Under the pieces are notes generated by a model that saw only the letters and a program-made list of their open reading frames with translations, was not told where the DNA came from and did not search any database. DNA of 64,000 bases, taken from positions 892,084-956,083 of the forward strand of contig NZ_LMNI01000010.1 in NCBI RefSeq assembly GCF_001422925.1. Direction: 5' to 3'. The stretch comes from Microbacterium sp. Leaf288. GTDB taxonomy: Bacteria; Actinomycetota; Actinomycetes; Actinomycetales; Microbacteriaceae. A program made the translations under genes and the position numbers. How positions within the stretch are numbered: position 1 is the stretch's first letter; the number at the start of each line of letters is the position of its first letter. Of the stretch, positions 62,506-64,000 are shown one piece after another.

Positions 62506-63563
62506 GCGCGCAGACCCTGCTCGACCGCCTCGATCTGCGCGACCGGCACGCGCTCCTCGTCGTGGTGCGCCAGGTGGGGATCGCCGGGTCCGTAGTTCAC
62601 CGCGGGCACTCCGAGCGCGCTGAAGCGGGCGACGTCGGTCCAGCCGTACTTCGGCCGCGGCTCGGCGCCGACGGCTGCCAGGAACTCCTGCGCGAGCGGG
62701 GCGTCGAGCCCCGGACGGGCGCCGGCTGCAGCATCGACGACCTCCACCTCGAACCCTGCGAGCACGTCACGCACGTGGCGCTCCGCCTCCGCGACGTCAC
62801 GGCTCGGGGCGAAGCGGTAGTTGACCTCCACCTCGCACAGATCGGGGATCACGTTGCCGGCCACACCGCCGTTGATGCGCACCGCGTTGAGCCCTTCTCG
62901 ATAGACGAGGCCCTCTACGGCGACGTCACGCGGGACATAGGCGGCGAGACGCTCGAGGATCGGAGCGGCTTTGTGGATCGCGTTCTCGCCGATCCAGGCA
63001 CGCGCGCTGTGCGCGCGCACCCCATGCGTGCGGACGATCGCACGCAGGTTGCCGTTGCAGCCGCCCTCGACAGCGCCGTCGGACGGCTCGCCCAGGATGG
63101 CGAAGTCGCCGGCGAACAGGTCGGGGCGTGTGCGCGCGAGTCGCGTGAGTCCGTTCAGGTCCGCGTCGACCTCTTCGTGGTCGTACCACATCCACGTGAT
63201 GTCGACCCGGGGGTCGGAAAGCTCTGCCGCGAGTTTCAGCTGCACCGCCACCCCGGCCTTCATGTCGACGGTGCCGCGGCCCCAGACGTAGGGCTCCCCC
63301 TCGACCTCGATGTCCTTCGTCGGCACGTTGCCGTTGATCGGAACGGTGTCGATGTGCCCGGCGATGACGACGCGCTGCGCGCGACCCAGGTGGGTGCGGC
63401 CGACGATCGTGTCGCCGTCGCGGTACACGTCGAGGTGCTCGAGCGCGGAGATCTCCGCGAAGATCGCGTCAGCGAGCGTCTTCTCGTCGCCGGAGACGCT
63501 CGGAATGTCGCAGATCATGCGAGTGAGTTCGACAGATGACAGGGACAGGTCGAGCGCCGGCAT
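62487..63563 (-). CDS. dapE: Succinyl-diaminopimelate desuccinylase
   Basis: 358-aa M20-family amidohydrolase of lysine/meso-DAP synthesis. Metal ligands in VIAGHIDTVP (His, Asp), WGRGTVDMKAG (bridging Asp), WYDHEEVDADLNG (Glu, Glu), AILGEPSDG, and the final LAHHDEE (His). A dimerisation lid domain spans about 175-285. The ATG at 63563 follows TAGACT by 6 nt. Downstream of an rRNA operon in the same orientation, with two hairpins between. Confidence 0.95.
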   Translation of the reverse strand: MPALDLSLSSVELTRMICDIPSVSGDEKTLADAIFAEISALEHLDVYRDGDTIVGRTHLGRAQRVVIAGHIDTVPINGNVPTKDIEVEGEPYVWGRGTVDMKAGVAVQLKLAAELSDPRVDITWMWYDHEEVDADLNGLTRLARTRPDLFAGDFAILGEPSDGAVEGGCNGNLRAIVRTHGVRAHSARAWIGENAIHKAAPILERLAAYVPRDVAVEGLVYREGLNAVRINGGVAGNVIPDLCEVEVNYRFAPSRDVAEAERHVRDVLAGFEVEVVDAAAGARPGLDAPLAQEFLAAVGAEPRPKYGWTDVARFSALGVPAVNYGPGDPHLAHHDEERVPVAQIEAVEQGLRAWLASS

Positions 63564-63569
63564 CCCTCG

Positions 63570-63575
63570 AGTCTA
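63570..63575 (-). promoter_or_regulatory. -10 box of dapE, leaderless type
   Basis: On the minus strand TAGACT lies 6 nt before the ATG at 63563. Confidence 0.45.
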
Positions 63576-63601
63576 CCGAGCGCGAATATGTGCCGTTAAC
63601 G

Positions 63602-63633
63602 CGGAATGGCCACCCGTGTGGGTGGCCATTCCG
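63602..63633 (-). terminator. rRNA-operon-type terminator hairpin, downstream copy
   Basis: A 14-bp stem (CGGAATGGCCACCC with its complement) and GTGT loop. It is identical to the hairpin at 63747-63778 and follows the truncated 5S copy. Confidence 0.8.
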
Positions 63634-63641
63634 TGAATGGG

Positions 63642-63703
63642 TGTCCGGCGGTGTCCTACTCTCCCACAGGGTCCCCCCTGCAGTACCATCGGCGCTGAGA
63701 GGC
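63642..63703 (-). pseudogene. Truncated 5S rRNA copy (3' half)
   Basis: On the minus strand this reads GCCTCTCAGCGCCGATGG through to ACACCGCCGGACAC, i.e. roughly the last 62 nt of the intact 5S gene. The 5' half is missing, so the molecule could not fold as 5S rRNA. Confidence 0.88.
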
Positions 63704-63739
63704 GTGACCACGTTGAGTCCGAGGCGGCTCGAGCATCGT

Positions 63740-63848
63740 GTTAACGCGGAATGGCCACCCGTGTGGGTGGCCATTCCGTGAATGGGTGTCCGGCGGTGTC
63801 CTACTCTCCCACAGGGTCCCCCCTGCAGTACCATCGGCGCTGAGAGGC
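63740..63848. repeat. Direct repeat copy 2 (terminator plus 5S 3' half)
   Basis: Upstream (rRNA-side) copy of the 109-bp repeat; here the 5S sequence continues into the full gene beyond 63848. Confidence 0.9.
63747..63778 (-). terminator. rRNA operon terminator hairpin after 5S
   Basis: A 14-bp stem with GTGT loop, beginning 8 nt after the 5S 3' end on the minus strand. No T-tract. Confidence 0.85.
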
Positions 63849-63905
63849 TTAGCTTCCGGGTTCGGAATGGGACCGGGCGTTTCCCTCTCGCTATGGCCGC
63901 CGAAA
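63787..63905 (-). rRNA. rrf: 5S ribosomal RNA
   Basis: About 119 nt on the minus strand. Contains the conserved GAGGGAAACGCCCGGTCCCA, TTCCGAACCCGGAAGCTAAG and ACTGCAGGGGGGACCCTGTG; the 5' end TTTCGGCGGCC pairs with the 3' end ACCGCCGGA as helix I. Exact ends are uncertain by one or two bases. The 23S gene must lie beyond base 64000. Confidence 0.95.
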
Positions 63906-64000
63906 CTCTTTCGATGAGTTCGGTGCTTTCACAACGTGAAAAGTTCTCTTTTTTGTTGTGTTCCCGACCGTACATCGGGAACCACTCAGTGGACGCGAGC
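63906..64000 (-). other. 23S-5S intergenic spacer (partial)
   Basis: AT-richer stretch upstream of 5S (for example AAAAAAGAGAACTTTTCACG on the minus strand) without coding potential. It fits the transcribed spacer between 23S and 5S; the 23S 3' end itself is not recognised within the window. Confidence 0.7.

Larger units (their letters stand above)
63595..63703. repeat. Direct repeat copy 1 (terminator plus 5S 3' half)
   Basis: 109 bp identical by eye to 63740-63848, offset exactly 145 bp. It contains the terminator hairpin and 62 bp of the 5S 3' part. A 36-bp unrelated linker (63704-63739) separates the copies. Confidence 0.9.

Overview
The window is high-GC DNA with the gene content of a Gram-positive actinobacterium. 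The best fit is Microbacteriaceae, probably Microbacterium: a C50-carotenoid operon, CDP-glycerol-type wall polymer transferases, AdnAB instead of RecBCD, UPF0182, and DUF3039/3107/3117 proteins. Genes are tightly packed, often with 4-nt ATGA/GTGA overlaps. No phage, insertion sequence, CRISPR array or clear foreign island is visible. No gene-free stretch exceeds about 300 bases; the largest (63564-63786) holds a duplicated rRNA terminator and a truncated 5S copy.

Layout. 1-3.8 kb: murI-rph-rdgB (minus), pncB (plus) and a DUF3039 protein. 3.8-7 kb: an ABC exporter-like permease and an ATPase with a long disordered N-terminus. 7-10.6 kb: a sugar/polyol nucleotidyltransferase, two hypothetical proteins, and maltokinase behind a LacI-type operator. 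10.6-15.7 kb: wall polymer genes, namely three CDP-glycerol glycerophosphotransferase-family proteins and an ExoA-like glycosyltransferase. 15.8-20.1 kb: HtrA protease, aminotransferase, nitrilase-family amidase and a small membrane protein. 20.2 kb: initiator tRNA-fMet and its terminator. 20.4-26.6 kb: a MarR-type regulator divergent from idi-crtE-crtB-crtI-crtYe-crtYf-crtEb, which would convert IPP/DMAPP to a decaprenoxanthin-like C50 carotenoid. 26.6-30.7 kb: UPF0182 and a Lon-like PDZ protease.

30.9-43.8 kb: a DUF2342 protein, an orphan TOMM-cyclodehydratase-like protein, UvrD2, NudC, a kinase-fold protein lacking its catalytic residues, and the AdnB/AdnA helicase-nuclease pair. 44-55.4 kb: small conserved proteins, a ferritin-like protein, a DEAD-box RNA helicase, a PHP phosphoesterase, an EEP-family phosphatase, aminopeptidase P, gamma-glutamyltransferase, and a divergent pair of citrate synthases, one fused to a helix-turn-helix and carrying Gln at a catalytic His position. 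55.4-61.2 kb: alpha/beta hydrolase, general stress protein, MgtE_N/CBS protein, DUF1003, Mrp, TatB, O-methyltransferase, DUF3117. 61.3-64 kb: PIG-V-type mannosyltransferase, DapE, and the 3' end of an rRNA operon (5S on the minus strand, with a partial tandem duplication).

Many first genes lack a Shine-Dalgarno and instead have a TAnnnT box 6-8 nt before the ATG/GTG, the signature of leaderless transcription. I used this box to choose many starts. The most unusual points are the probable pseudokinase, the probable regulatory pseudo-citrate-synthase with an adjacent palindrome, the antisense overlap of two conserved C-terminal motifs (UvrD2 and the E1-like protein), and the duplicated 5S tail.
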